Positions 34,119 through 45,647 of a stretch of 64,000 bases of DNA are shown here, piece by piece. This stretch comes from Eutreptiella sp. 'Long Island Sound 2002'. Taxonomy: Eukaryota > Euglenozoa > Euglenophyceae > Eutreptiales > Eutreptiaceae. The DNA is taken from the NCBI GenBank assembly GCA_964036045.1, contig OZ038379.1, forward strand, positions 73,427,992-73,491,991. Direction: 5' to 3'. Position 1 is the first letter of the stretch. Each line of letters opens with the position of its first letter. The notes below the pieces were generated by a model. The model saw nothing but the letters and a program-made list of their open reading frames with translations, was not told the DNA's origin and ran no database searches. The position numbers and the translations under genes were made by a program.

Positions 34119-34302
34119 CTGCGCTGTGCAAGCCGCCAGACCAGCAGCAGTACGGCACTGATGGGAGCGTCGCCAGAACAGTGAGGTGCTGACAGCGCCT
34201 TCATCAACGACTGCGCCGTGCAGACCGCCAAGAGCAGAAATAGTGCGCTGATAGGAGCGCCGCCAGAAGGAGTTGACGGCTCCTTCAATCATACCAGCAC
34301 CT
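34119..34302. repeat. 92-bp tandem repeat in the 2.88-kb element
   Basis: CTGCGC(T/C)GTG starts at 34,119 and 34,211. Each unit continues with a CCGCCA/AGAGCAG block, TGATGGGAGCGTCGCCAGAA-like sequence and CCTTCA. Diverged copies may continue to about 34,430. Confidence 0.6.
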
Positions 34303-34669
34303 TGTTGGGCGCCAGGAGAGCGATATTACGGCTTGGTCAGTGCCAGATCCAGTGAGAAGGAGAGGGGCGCTGGTTGGTACGCTGCCCGAGAGGAATGAGG
34401 CATCTGACAGACCCTTGATAACAGCGGCGCCGTTCACCACGCTGTCGGAAGGAGTCAGGCACCCACGGTGCTTTGGACTGCAGTGGCGCCAGTGGCGCTT
34501 TATGAGGAGGCGCCAGTGGACTTTGATGGCAGAGAGTAAAAGTAGGTAAACTTTGGTGTTGGCTGCTTTTGAGCCTTTTGTTTCGCTCTGTATTGTATAT
34601 ATCTTGTTGCCTGATTCGTTCGCTTGAGTTCTTGTTGTAAGGGTTTTAATTTTTTGTACTGCTCTGTGA

Positions 34670-35970
34670 TTGTGTGTGTGTGTGTTTGTACAGAGATGGA
34701 ACAGGGACAAGTCAGAGCAACACAAGGTAACACGAAAGGTGAGCACACGCGGCCAAGTCCTGTTTACAGGCGTGTTGTGTGTTGCATGCCTGCTGTGTGT
34801 TCGCTTTGTTTTATTCTCTCTTTGTTTGTGTTTGTGTCGCTCTGGCTCTTATGCTCCTGCCTTGGCAGGTTGAACAGCCAGGAATCCAGGATCCAAATGT
34901 ATGAAGGTGAAAATTCGGCTGTGTGCTCAGTTCGTGTGTTTTTTAGGTGTGCAGTGTGTTTGTATATGTATACGTACAGACAGGCTTGCCTTCCTCTTCC
35001 TGCTTTGGCAATTTTTGTCGGTCTTCTCATTTCTGTGTTTTTGTATCTTTGTGGGCCTTGTTTGTTTGGTTGCAGTTGCGTTCCTTCGCCTCCGTCGGAG
35101 ATGCACGACCCAGTTTGAATGCTTCTGCCTATTCTTTGGTTTTTCATTTTCTGTTTCTTTTGTTAGTGTTCTCTATTTCTACATTTTTCCTTTTGGCCGG
35201 TGAGTGGCAGTTTAATGTTGGTTGGTCCTGTGCTTAACGAGCACTCGTGTAGGTAGGACAGTAACCCCCACTGTCACACTGGGTAACCCAGCCCTCTTCT
35301 GTTTTTCTGTCCACACATTTTTCCTGTGATGTGTTTTTGTGTTGTTTTTGCAGTGTTTTTCATTTGTTTTCAAGTATGGTGAGGGTGTCCATTTGTGCGT
35401 GCGTACAAGGTGTCAATGCTTTGACGTAGTTTGCTTAAGTTGAGCCTGTTTGACTTTATGTTAGGTATGATAAAAATACGGTTACATGTTTCATATCAGG
35501 ATATAATAACAGAAAAATCTAGGCTGCATGTCAGTACGCTTCGTTTGCGTTTTCATACCTCGTGTGCATTAGCATAGTTGTCGTTTGCGTGTGTGTAGTT
35601 CTAAACCTCTGTGCGTGTATGCGGGTCAGGTCGACAGAAGTCAACGGTGCAGGAGTTTCAGGTTGGAGACTGTCATCAGGTATCACTGACGATCCAACAC
35701 GTCGTCGTTTTTTATATGATATGCATGTTTCTGTTCTGCTCTTGCACTGCCAGCACGTGGAGAACTTCAACAGACATCAGGGGGTCCTGAATTCAGGGCA
35801 GGACCAGAGGTACACCTTGGGAGAAGCTCAGAGGTCCTCAATTGGGAGCAGGACCAGAGAACTTTAGCAAGGTAGAGGTTAATAGGATTTGTACATTACA
35901 TCACGTTTCAGAGCTTTTTTTACAGATGAACAAGATTCAGAGAAATCTTCACTTGCTGTATGTACTGCAG
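34670..35970 (+). other. Micro-exon-like blocks in the 2.88-kb element
   Basis: Short blocks lie between acceptor- and donor-like sequence: after TTTGTACAG (34,694) the block AGATGGAACAGG... ends before GTAACA (about 34,726); after CTTGGCAG (34,869) a 38-nt block ends before GTGAAA (about 34,907); after GTGCAG (35,652) a 27-nt block ends before GTATCA (about 35,679); after TTTTTTTACAG (35,926) a further block begins. These may be exons of a spliced non-coding or short-coding RNA, or chance. Confidence 0.25.
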
Positions 35971-36361
35971 GGCAGGCAGGGATTTTGTACATTAGCTAAC
36001 CTTTTCGGGCAGCAGAAAATTGTGAAAGATTTTCTGATAGCCCCCCCTTTTTCTTTCCAGAAGGCTTTTCATGCTGCATTGCCTGCTTAGCCATTGCTGC
36101 AGGCAGTTTCTGCTTGTAGACAGGTTAGTATTGTAGGGTTGCACACAATTCCACCCGCACCCCAACTGCAGTGTACTTCTGTACTGCAGCACGCCACAGT
36201 ATATTTTTTTTCTGGTGTGTGTCTGACTTTTGTGTTTGACACCCTGTCAGGGGCTGTATTCAGCGGCCCAGCCCCCCCCGCCCCCCTCACTAGTGTAAAG
36301 ATCTGACTGTCTATTTTCCTTAGTAAGCCATTTGCTGAGGTAAACCCAAGCAAACTGCTTT

Positions 36362-36370
36362 GGAAGGGAG
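36362..36370 (+). other. Polypurine tract of the 2.88-kb element
   Basis: GGAAGGGAG lies directly before the right LTR start at 36,371. It sets the element's orientation to plus. Confidence 0.6.
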
Positions 36371-36634
36371 TGTAATAGGCCAGATAGTAAAGATCCCTGG
36401 TGCGATCGCATGTGTCGCGCATGCGTAGCATTGGCTAGATCAGAATGAAGTGGGCATATCAGAAAGCGTAATTTAGGTATGTATTTTCCATTCAAAATGT
36501 TTATACATATTGCCGAGTGATATGACGTTTTGGTGATTGTTCTTGAGTGCTTCGCAGAGGTCAGAAGGAGATAGATGAAAATGGAGGATTTCAACAACGA
36601 CGATTAAAAAAAAAAAGGACAGAAAACCATTACA
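36371..36634 (+). repeat. 3' LTR of the 2.88-kb element
   Basis: TGTAATAGGCCAGATAG...AACCATTACA. It has a ~25-bp insertion relative to the left LTR (TTCCATTCAAAATGTTTATA region) and an A11 run at 36,606-36,616, so the two LTRs have diverged since insertion. Confidence 0.8.
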
Positions 36635-36638
36635 CTTC

Positions 36639-38472
36639 ACCAGAAGCTCAATCAGCGACGGGTGCAGGTCGTGGGTAATGGGCTCTGACAGCCCATCTGC
36701 AGCGTACACCTGCGGTCCGGGTGATCATCCGATACTCTTGGAAACAACTTTCTAGTACGTCGAATGCATTTTTAATCGCGAAGGATGACTTGGTGGCAGG
36801 GTTGGGACCTTGGTCAGACGCGTTGGTCCGGCTAGGGTGGTTATCCCTCCAGCATTCGCCCTCACCCAACCATTGCAACTGTTTTTTCTCTCCGGTCTTG
36901 TTCCCGGCATTCCGCTGGGTGTATATCCGGGGGAATGGACGATTCCTGACGTGGATGGCGCGGCATTGATCTCGGCATCACCCTGCGACCGCCCTAGCTG
37001 GGGCCCTTGGCTGCAGGAGCTCAGCCAAGGGGCGTCGGACGTTGGGCTGTACTCCTCCGCGGCAACCTCATTCACCGCGTCTCCTTTCTGCCTCCACCCG
37101 CCCATGCCCTTCTTGTCCTTGTCCTTGTGCTTGTCCCTGTCCGGCTTAGGTCCCCAAGCTCTCTTCAGTTCCTGAATCTCCTTGGCAAGTTCGGTCTCGA
37201 CCATCATCAGCTTGGCGAGCTCGTCCTTGGACACCTCCACTTTGGCTTCCCTGATGTCGGCTGTTGTACGCTTCTTGGTCCCTTGTGCCTTCTTGTATGC
37301 CTCCGTGTCCGCCTTGTGGATCCGGCACGTTCAGTGATCATGTTGAAAGGGGGAGGTCCGACTGTAGCAGCCCTGAGGGTGAGTTTGGATGACCTCCCCA
37401 AAGAACAGTGGCGGGTTGCCAACTCGGCGGGGCTCCTTTTTCTCCTTCTGATTTTGACTCTGCTGCAGGTGCTTCCAGCTTCTCTGGTTGCGTCCCCTTC
37501 TGCAGGTTGTTGGCCAGAAAGGCAGGGACAGATGTCTGAGCTGGTTCGTCCTTGTCTTCATCATTGTCAAAACCTTCGCCGCCTTCAGCTCCCGCCGGGT
37601 CCATGGCGCCTTCCCTGTCAGACCTGGCGCCGACTTGGTGGACGCTGCGGTCGCCTCCTTGCAGCCCACGGTTGCGGGCGAGGTTCTTGTACTCTTTGAG
37701 TACTTCCTCTCCGACCCACTCCAGCAGATGGCATGTTGACTGATCATCTGACTGCCCACTTCGCACTTGTCAAGGCTGCCGATCGCGGCCTTCTCGCGAT
37801 TCCCTGGGACGGGGATGAAGAGTGCGTTCCACAGCAACCGTCTCTTGAAGTCACGGGCCAACTTGCCTCTTGTCCACTTCAGCACCCTCGTGCGGTGCTC
37901 TTTCTTGAGAATCATTTTTACAGTGTGGTTGTTCTTGGCCCTCCCTGCTTTCTCTTTTGGGACCCGCTTCACCCAGGCATCCAGGAGGAGACTGAGCAGG
38001 CAAGCATGCTCATCACCCTTGTTCCAGTCCTCCACGTTCCAGCGGAGCAGAACGTATTGTCCTCGGACGTCCGGCCAAACCCGCAGGCAGACATCCCGGC
38101 CATCATGCTGAAGGTTGATGGCTCTTGGCGGCGACCTGCTCAGCGTCTACCCTGGCCTGCTCGTTTAACCACTTCCTGGCCTCTTTGAGGTTCGTGGTGT
38201 TTCCTTTCCCTGGCTGGCAGGAAGTACAGCTCTTGGAGCACCTCCGCTAGGCAACATCGGAATCGTTTGAGGACACATTTCTTCGCCGCGGCGGGGTCCA
38301 TGCTTTCAGTGACGGTCATTCCCTGATCTTCCAGCTTCTCCAAGAAGCGGTCAAGGTTGACGGGGTTCCCCTCGTACATGGGCGGCCTGATGTCCTTCTG
38401 GTCTTCCCACACGGCGGCCACCGGGGCGTTGGAGACCATAAAGAGGACCACCAGGCCGACCGAGGTTCCCAC
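36639..38472 (-). pseudogene. gypsy-2 Gag (capsid region and C-terminus)
   Basis: The minus frame 38,472-38,140 starts the Gag core: YEGNPVNLDRFLEKLEDQGM, then KKCVLKRFRCCLAEVLQELY. After a frame change, 38,035-37,700 gives WNKGDEHACLLSLLLDAWVK and TRVLKWTRGKLARDFKRRLL. Another frame change leads to EWVGEEVLKEYKNLARNRG at about 37,720-37,670, then a Lys/Glu/Asp-rich tail (KPDRDKHKDKDKKGMGG, about 37,150-37,100). I see no intact CCHC knuckle. The order capsid-like core, charged tail, then protease fits Ty3/gypsy. At least three frame changes make it inactive. Confidence 0.75.
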
Positions 38473-40588
38473 CGGGGTCCCTCGTGGGTTCCCACGGCTG
38501 CCACGTTCATCTCCTCCTCGAAATCCAGTGGCTGCGACGCGGCTCCTCCGCGTACCCTCCTACAAGGACTCCTCGGCGTACGCCTTCCATGTACTCCTCC
38601 TCATCCCGTTGCCGGCGGCTCCGCCTGACGGATCCCCGGGGTGGGCTGATCCCAAAGTCCTCCATGGGGTCTCCACCGGGACGTTCGATGTTCCACTTCA
38701 TGTCCTCTTCGGGGACCTCATCACGCAGCGCTCCGTATCGGCGATACATCCCCGGGGCTGGCTCTGCAGCGTGCCTCAGCCGCTTGGAGTGCACGGGGGT
38801 GCAGAGGGGGTCGCGGCGTCTCCGGTAGTCGGCACCCAGCCAGTCGTCCCGCTCCTCCTCTCTGCTACGCAGTGTGGGCACTGGGCGGCTCCGTTGGGCG
38901 CGGCCACGGGTGCACGGCAGGTGGTCACTCCGAGGGGCTTTGCTGCGGTCACGGGACCTGTCTGGATCACATCCAGGTACCCAGCTTTCGTCGGAGCTCA
39001 AGTCCAGAGGGGGCAGCCGGTCGCTACCGTTGCTCCCCTGGTCCCCAGCTTGTCCAGCCTCCTCTGCAGCTCGCTGACCAACCGACTCAGTTTCCTGGCC
39101 TTGAACATGGCGATGTCCAGCTCCTTTTGGGCCTTGGGGGTGACGGTAGCACTCTTGCCGATCTTCATCTTGTTGACCTGCGCCTAGTGCTCCAAGTTGC
39201 AGATCTTCCTGTTGAGGTTCACAATCCATCACAAGATGTTCTCGGGGATGTCCACTCCCGGCGGTTCGTCAGACTGGTCTCTGCCTGGTGGTCTTCTAGG
39301 GGTTCCTCTGTCTGGGGGCCCTCTGCCTGGGCGATCTCCAAGGGGTCCCCCTCCCGGCATTCCTCCAGGTGGTCCTCTGCCTGAGGATACTCCAGGCGGT
39401 CCGCCATCAGGGGGTCCCCTGCTCGGGGGTCCATGCCTGATGTGGAATGGGCTAGCGCCTGGGCCGAATCCCATGTTGTCGTCAGTGTCCATGTCTTCCG
39501 ATCAGGGTCTTGATCTAGGCGGGAGTCGGCCGGGGGTGCTTTTCCTGCTACAGTAGGGAGGTGAAGGACCCTCTCCACCCGAACTTGGAGGTGTATCATC
39601 GCCTCCTCCGCCACCAGCTCCGGGGACTCCCACCTTGCAGCATGTGGATTCTTGGTGATGCCGGCGGTCTTGTTCATCCCCATCGCTGCAGGTGAGGAAG
39701 GGATCGGAATCATGGGGGTGCCTCTCGGCAGGCCTGCGTGCCCCTTTGGGGGATTTCTGCTTGCCCTTGCGGCGGGGATGGGTGGCGGGGCCGCTGCTCT
39801 CGCTGCTCCGAGAGTGCTCCGCGTTGAAATTGATCTTCATCTTGGTAGCGGGATCCCCGTCAAGGAACCTTCAAAGGGTGTCCATGCGAGACCATCCCGG
39901 GGGCGTGTCGCGCTCGATCTTCCTCTCCGCCTCCTCCATAGCCGGGGCAATTGCCTCCTCAACACGCTTCTCGGCCTCCTTGTGGTCGCGGGCGCCTCCC
40001 GCTCATGCTCCTGCTGCAGCCGTGTCAGCACCGCCTCCAGGTCCCTAATCTCTGCCTCAGTCCTGGCCTCCTCCTCGGCTCCTTTCGTCGCGCGGTCTCA
40101 ATTCCTTCCTGTTTCGCGGCGTCCACTTGGGCCCGCATCTCTGCCTCCTTCCGCGCCCTCTCTTGGGCTACAGATGGCTCCAATGCCTTCACCTCCGCTG
40201 CTCTCTTGGCGATGGCCTCCTGGGCGGCGCGGGCCACGCGAGCAGCCGCCGCTTCCCCCGCGACTGCCTCCGCCTCACGCCTCTCACGGGCAGACGCCGC
40301 TTCCCGCGCGGCTGCGGCCGTAAGTGCGGCCGAGATGGCCGCCACTGCCGAGGCGTGGATCGCCATGCCGTGCGCCCAGTGGGCAGCCTCCTCCTGGGTG
40401 ATGAGGACAGCTCTGTCCACAGCAGCTTTCTGCTGCGCGGCCCGGTCTCGAGCAACCCGGAGGTTGAAGGGCACGCCGCTGACGCGCTCGCACGTGCGGG
40501 CCACTTTACCTCGCTGGGAGGCGGCGAAGCTTTGGGCCACACTGCTGCTGCTGCTGGCGGAGGGTCCTGGCGGGGAAGGCACTCCCAT
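38473..40588 (-). pseudogene. gypsy-2 N-terminal leader with coiled coil
   Basis: Upstream of the capsid-like core in the same orientation lie minus frames of 187 codons (40,588-40,025), 112 codons (39,840-39,502) and 241 codons (39,232-38,507). The first is a long Ala/Glu/Arg heptad-rich helix (AAAREAASARERREAEAVAG and on), a likely coiled coil. The second is basic and Ser/Gly-rich. The third is Arg/Glu/Asp-rich. They probably form one long Gag N-terminal region broken by shifts, which would be unusually long for Ty3/gypsy. It could instead be a separate additional ORF of the element. Confidence 0.5.
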
Positions 40589-41018
40589 GTGGGCCGACTC
40601 CGCGTTGCTTCTTTGGCCTGAGTGCTTCAGGTGCAGCGGACGGGGCGGCTTGGCCTTGGATACTCAGGTGACCTCCATGAAGTGGCCAAGGGTGGTGGCT
40701 CTCGGGTGCAGACCGCCTTTGCCCGGGGTGGGGCCCGAGGGGGGCGGTACTCCCAGTCCCACTCCAGCCCTCTCATGAGGCCACGGATGATGGCGAGGCT
40801 GGGCACCCTTGTCGCGTGCCTGAGGCTGGCCACGAGTCTTGGTTGTGTCTGTGGGTGTGGTTGTTGATGCGGATGCTGCATGGACTTGTGGCTGTCAGCG
40901 TCCTCCTCCGCACTCCGCGATGGACTTGAGGTTCTTGGGGTCGGGGTGCTTGTTGGTCTCCTTGATGGCCCTGAGTGGCACGCTGGAATTGGGTACCTCA
41001 GTGGTAGTATAACGCTTT
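40589..41018 (-). other. gypsy-2 leader between 5' LTR and coding region
   Basis: The LTR ends on the minus strand at GAACGCGTCA (41,019). The next ~430 bp precede the first clear coding region. A minus frame continues here but has no recognisable feature. I could not match a tRNA primer-binding site. Confidence 0.4.
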
Positions 41019-43782
41019 TGACGCGTTCCCGTGACACGTCCTGGCCACAGGACGCTACAGCGGACACGCAAGCAAGCAGGCAGGCAAAGCACTGCGCTTA
41101 CAGGGGCATCCTCATAGAAAAAAGGGTTCTAGGATCCTTGTCAGTCTGAAAAAAAACAAACGTATCTACAGAACCTCATCAGGGTGGACGCGTGAATCTT
41201 ATCCGGTTATCCGGGGATCTTAATTCGCTCCCACCGTGCGGGACCTTATCCGGTAGCCCCCGGCCGGATAGCTGGGAGGCACGGTGCAAAAGAACAAAGC
41301 GTTCTAGTATCCTTGCCAGTCTGAAACAAAACAAAACTATGTGCAGAAACACATCAGGGTATGTATAGGTGAATGAAGCCATGGCCTGGCCTGAGGGCCC
41401 TTCAGGGCAAAAGACACTCAGTCCCCAGCCATAAAGCATCCCTGGGTCGTACCTCCTCAATCGCATGCAGGTACCGGGGTTCAAACACAACCCACAGACC
41501 TACCCAAACTGGACCCTAGATCCCTGCCAAGTGAGGTGTGTCTCGACCAACCACGGGCGAGTTTTCTGGAGCCAATGGGCTCCAAGGCCAACCCACAGTG
41601 ACTCCCCATGCCTTTTTGAACGCAAGTCCTAACTCTTTTTTGACTAGAAGATACGGCCCCGCCATTGTCCCCTAGGAGTTCGGGGCCGAAAATGGACTGT
41701 TTCAGCGGATCCTGAATTTGGCTCCAGAAACTCCAACGTTAACCACTCAGCCGGGCCATAGGAAGGGTGGGGCGAGGCAGCCAACCCAGTACCTCTCAAG
41801 TACAAACTCTTCAGAGCACCCCTGCAAATTGCTTCCCCCAGACGTTCCGGCATCCTGGCGCCAGGGGGTCGCCACGTGGGGTCAGGATGCCAAAATTGGC
41901 AAAATTGGGCATCTCGGGTGGCCGGCCAGGGTTCAGCTTCGGTGGCGATGGTGTCACGCCAAGCCTTGATTCACGGGCCTTGGTACACCCCTGGGTCCCG
42001 TGCATCAGGGTTTGGCTTGCTGTCACGTTGGTTGCTTTCTTTTCCCGGAGGGGATGGTCACGCCACGGGACAGGAGGCAGCAAGAAAGGCAAAATTTGGC
42101 AACGTGGCACGCATCGTAAATGGCATAACTCGGGCTAGGCCTGAGAAGCAAATATGAAAACCTAGGGCAGTTGACCCTTGATCATGAGCTACAAGAGTCG
42201 TTCTCCTCTCCGGCTATTACCCCTGCCCCATGGAGATACGGTGTTCCCAACCCAGCCTAAAATGGCAAAAACAGCTACAATTGGCTGAAACGGCCCTCAC
42301 TCACGAACCCATATCTCGATTGGTCGTTGCGAACAATAATGTGGCGTACGTGCCTAAAGAGACATGGGACATAGGTCCCAATATATGCCAGATGTCAACC
42401 TTTGACGTCGCCTCTAGCCTTTTTGCCCCTTCGTGGAAATGGCAAATGGCAACAGACCCCACATTGGGCAACCCATGGTTCTCCCATCCCAAGGAGAGTA
42501 TTCAAGGGGACATACTCTATTTAAGGCGGGATTATGGCCCCTTTCCAAATCACCCTTAAGCTTGGATAACGGGCGCACACAACCCCCGGGGCAAACATTA
42601 AGGGGGAGATGGAGTTTGGTGCCATTGCACCCAAAAAGAGGGTTAGTAGTCCCAAAGGTGTTTGCTGCAAAAATTATATCTCCGGTTCCCAAGGGAGATG
42701 GACCTTAGGCTTTTGCATGGAAGCAGCCCAAGGCCTTAAGTCCCTTTATCACCATTGGTGTGGTCTGAAGCCCACGAAAAGCATTTTTAACACTCCAGCC
42801 CTTGGAGCACACGAAAAGTGGGGAAAATGGCCAAAATGCCAATATTGGGAGATATATACCCATGGGACATCAAAGTCCATATAATATGGCATATATCCAA
42901 TTGAAGAACCCATAGTAAGTGTTTACAAACATACTTACTATAGGCCGAGTTCTCTGTTTGACCCCAAGTCATTCATGCATGCATATGGGCACGTGTCCAA
43001 GAGGCAGAACTGGCGCGCGTGCTCACAAGGAAACATTATCTAAAATAGTAGGCTTGGAAAAATGAAACAAGCTATGCAAGATGCCCTTTGTCCTCTCTAC
43101 GTTCCATATTGTCTCGGTTTGAGGGTGGTATCGCATTGGATTTGCGAACTGGCCTTGGTGCCGGGGGCATTTTGGCCAAATTTCAGAGGAAGAGTTGTCT
43201 CTTCAAATGACCATGTTTTGGTACGCATCGAATTGCGTGGAGCCATCATTGAACTAGCTCCAAAATCGAAAATGGCCTCGGGCTGTTGGTCTTGTGAGCA
43301 TCATGTTAAGTTATTTAAGTTCATGCTCACACATACACAAAGTGAGCGTTTGCTCACGTTTTTCACCGGGGCTTCTCGCACCCATGTGTGACCCAGAACA
43401 CCCCTGTAGGCCGCTTTCCAAGAAGAAGAGATATGCCCATGTGAAACGGGCATGAAAGGAAGGCAAAGGGGGAAGATGAACAGCTCCCTAAGAATTCCTG
43501 GTCCATGAGAACCATGAGTTTGGTCGCTTGACGGAAGATCTTTCGTGTCGATTGTCTCCCAGACGCAGCGGCGAAAAATTCTGGTGAATACACCAGATGA
43601 AAGTACATGGAAAACCCTGCAGACTCAGCCTTTAACTTCCTTTCCAACGTCAAAGGGACAGGAGGAAAAGTCAAAAAACAAACTCGCCACGGAAGGACGA
43701 CGGCGAAGCGCACGCAGACAACCACAGAAGGCATATTCAGGGCGGCTAGAAATCCGGTCAGAAGCATCGATTCTAATCGATT
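41019..43782 (-). repeat. gypsy-2 5' LTR, main part
   Basis: Matches 17,944-19,880 over its first ~2.1 kb and 27,275-28,000 over its last 0.75 kb, which defines one long repeat. It starts on the plus strand with TGACGCGTTC. It contains a small internal duplication (GTTCTAGGATCCTTGTCAGT block at about 41,126 and 41,300) and a minus-strand tRNA-like GGCTGAGTGGTTAACG at about 41,737-41,752. It lies upstream, in minus orientation, of the gypsy-2 coding region. The remaining ~214 bp is at 63,393-63,606, beyond the chromovirus. Total length is near 3 kb, long for an LTR. Confidence 0.6.
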
Positions 43783-44573
43783 AGTAAGAAAAACTGCTTT
43801 TCTAATGCTTAAGGGTATACTTTGGTTGTATTAGAGGTGCACTAAGCACTCATGCATTTTTATCTTAGTATTGGTCTAACCAAAATGAGTCATAACACAT
43901 GTTGACCTATGAAAACAAACACTGAATCAGGATGTTGTGTGGACCCTTTAATCCCCAAGCTATATGCACTAACACATCTTTTCCTGGGTGACTGAGGCAC
44001 TGATATACTGAAGGCAGGGCCTATGAATTTATCTATGTTTTCTCATGAGTTCTTAGCGATCCTAGTGGTATGCACCCTAGGGGGCTGGGGCACCCCTTTT
44101 TGAGAGGTCCTGGGTTCAATACCCAGTCAGCCTAGCTAAGTAGGAATACCCCATGTGACATGGCAGTGACCTCAGCGCCACAAGCCATGCCACCTCAGCA
44201 CCTATGGGACCCAAGAGCAAAGAGTGCACATCTCAAGATGGCAGTATGGAAGAGAGTGAGCCCTTGGGGCAGTTTTTCAATCAGCTTTTCTCAAACATGT
44301 AAAATATTTCATCCTGAGTTGCAATGTATGTTAATTGCTGTGGTCTCTTGTTGATAGTTGTCTTTATCCAACTCTTTGTGACTGCAGCCCTTCATGCTTT
44401 GATCCTGTATATCTTCTACTTGCTTATCTCTGGCTTGGGTTATCCTGGATTGGTTGTATTTCAACAATAAAACATTTTCCTCATCAAAAATGGGCAGTAG
44501 GAACCCTACACCAGCAGCAAGCAGCAGGAGAGGCAGAACAAGAACACAGTGCTAAAAACACTATAAAACCTTC
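43783..44573 (+). repeat. Chromovirus 5' LTR
   Basis: Matches 62,602-63,392 along its length, both 791 bp. The exact left edge is uncertain by ~12 bp: the LTR could start at TGCTTTTC (43,795), with the preceding purines being chance similarity to the polypurine tract. Inside, 44,110-44,123 forms a tRNA T-arm (CTGGG, loop TTCAATA, CCCAG) that matches a Pol III B box. Confidence 0.75.
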
Positions 44574-44667
44574 TGCCAGCAACATGCAGACAGTCTCTGC
44601 GTAACGGCAGCAACCCTGTGCCGTACATCCAGTGCGCCGAGAACTGTGATAAGCAAGTAGGGCGAAT

Positions 44668-45511
44668 ATGGACAAAAAGAAGGAGGACACCAACGTGAGG
44701 ACGGCGCCTGAAGCACCAGCAATGCCAGCACCTGTTGAACCTGGACCTGGAGCTAGCGCTGTACCTTCGGTGCCCTTACATGGGCCAGTGGACGTGGTTG
44801 ATGACTCGCTGAAGGGACGTCAGTCGGCCTTCCGGGCCCTCTCAGTCGAGGAGGTGGACACCAACCCTGTGAAGAGAAAGAGGGAGAGAGAGAAGGATGC
44901 AGGAGAAATCATGGCAGACGAAGGAGTATACCATGAGCACGACCTAACGAGTGAGTGGACCTTCGAGGGCGCACCAAGCGCCTCTGGCCTCCACACATCA
45001 CCCTCTCCTACAACCACCGCACTCCCAACTCCAGATCCAGCCGCTGCAACATCCACACCCATAACCACCTCGCCTACGGCTGAGGGGATAGGCTTTACTG
45101 GTATGCCTACCTACCCTGCCTATGGTGTGGACCCATGTACCACTGCGTTCCCAGAGGCAACTACCGCCGGTGGGCCAGTGGCCTCCAGTTCTGCGCCGCG
45201 CTGGTATGCGGCAGACTATCACCATCCTCTACCCGCTACGGGAGCCTATGTGGATGTTCCTGGGTATGCAACCCTTAGTGGGCCCAGGAGAGGCCCCAGG
45301 TCGTGCGGAAGCAGGAGTAGAGGATCAGGAGGATCCTCCAACGGGTCCCTGACGCGGTCAGAGATCAACGAGGCGCTCCGAGGAGCCCCCCTAAAAACTG
45401 TTGGCGATCTCACTAAAGAGATTCGAGCTAAACTGGAGCCCCTGATTCCGACCCAAGCGTCACCTACCATCGTGGGAGTTACAGCCCACCGAGTACAGGC
45501 TAATCACCAGG
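44668..45511 (+). pseudogene. Chromovirus Gag, N-terminal part (interrupted by LINE)
   Basis: Frame from ATG 44,668 begins MDKKKEDTNVR, followed by a Pro/Ala-rich region, a basic patch (VKRKREREK), a Pro/Thr-rich middle and an Arg/Gly/Ser-rich segment (SRSRGSGGSSNGS), then a helical end (SEINEALRGAPLKTVGDL). It runs ~281 codons to ANH, where the LINE target duplication lies. Beyond 53,640 the same frame resumes at ANHEVDGL. So this is not a separate gene: the stop at 45,544-45,546 is in LINE sequence. No domain name can be given to this N-terminus. Confidence 0.75.
45499..45511 (+). repeat. LINE target-site duplication, left
   Basis: GCTAATCACCAGG. The right copy at 53,641-53,653 reads GCTAATCACGAGG (12 of 13 identical) and follows the A12 tail directly. 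It falls in the same codon phase of chromovirus gag on both sides. Confidence 0.85.
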
Positions 45512-45647
45512 ACATTCGACGTGCGCGCGAGCGACTGACGACGTGAGAAAAGCAGAATCTGTCTGTTTTTCGAAGACTACCCCTTTTTTCTGTCACTTTG
45601 GGTCCGCAAACTTCTGTTTCTGACCTAAAGTCTTTTTTTTACGTCCA
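45512..45647 (+). promoter_or_regulatory. LINE 5' leader
   Basis: The 136 bp between the target duplication and the ORF1 start should contain the internal promoter if the element is full-length. It has T-rich stretches (CCCCTTTTTTCTGTC, TTTTTTTTACG) but no motif that I recognise. Whether the 5' end is complete cannot be told. Confidence 0.35.

Larger units (their letters stand above)
33752..36634 (+). mobile_element. Non-autonomous LTR element (2.88 kb) inserted in gypsy-2
   Basis: Two direct repeats of 240 and 264 bp, each starting TGTAATAGG and ending CCATTACA, bound this segment. The 4-bp sequence CTTC occurs on both sides (33,748-33,751 and 36,635-36,638). Removing the segment plus one CTTC rejoins gypsy-2 coding sequence in frame (IELLVK then PEILSLHAMRRHG), which is strong evidence for insertion. 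A polypurine tract precedes the right repeat, so the element reads on the plus strand. No Gag or Pol motif is visible inside. It contains a 92-bp tandem repeat, a (TG)n run and micro-exon-like blocks. It resembles a TRIM/LARD-type element that depends on another element for mobility. Confidence 0.8.

Noticed and set aside
44668-45546. A third LINE ORF upstream of ORF1
   Set aside because: The LINE target duplication lies inside it and its frame resumes as chromovirus gag after the poly(A). It is Gag, not part of the LINE.
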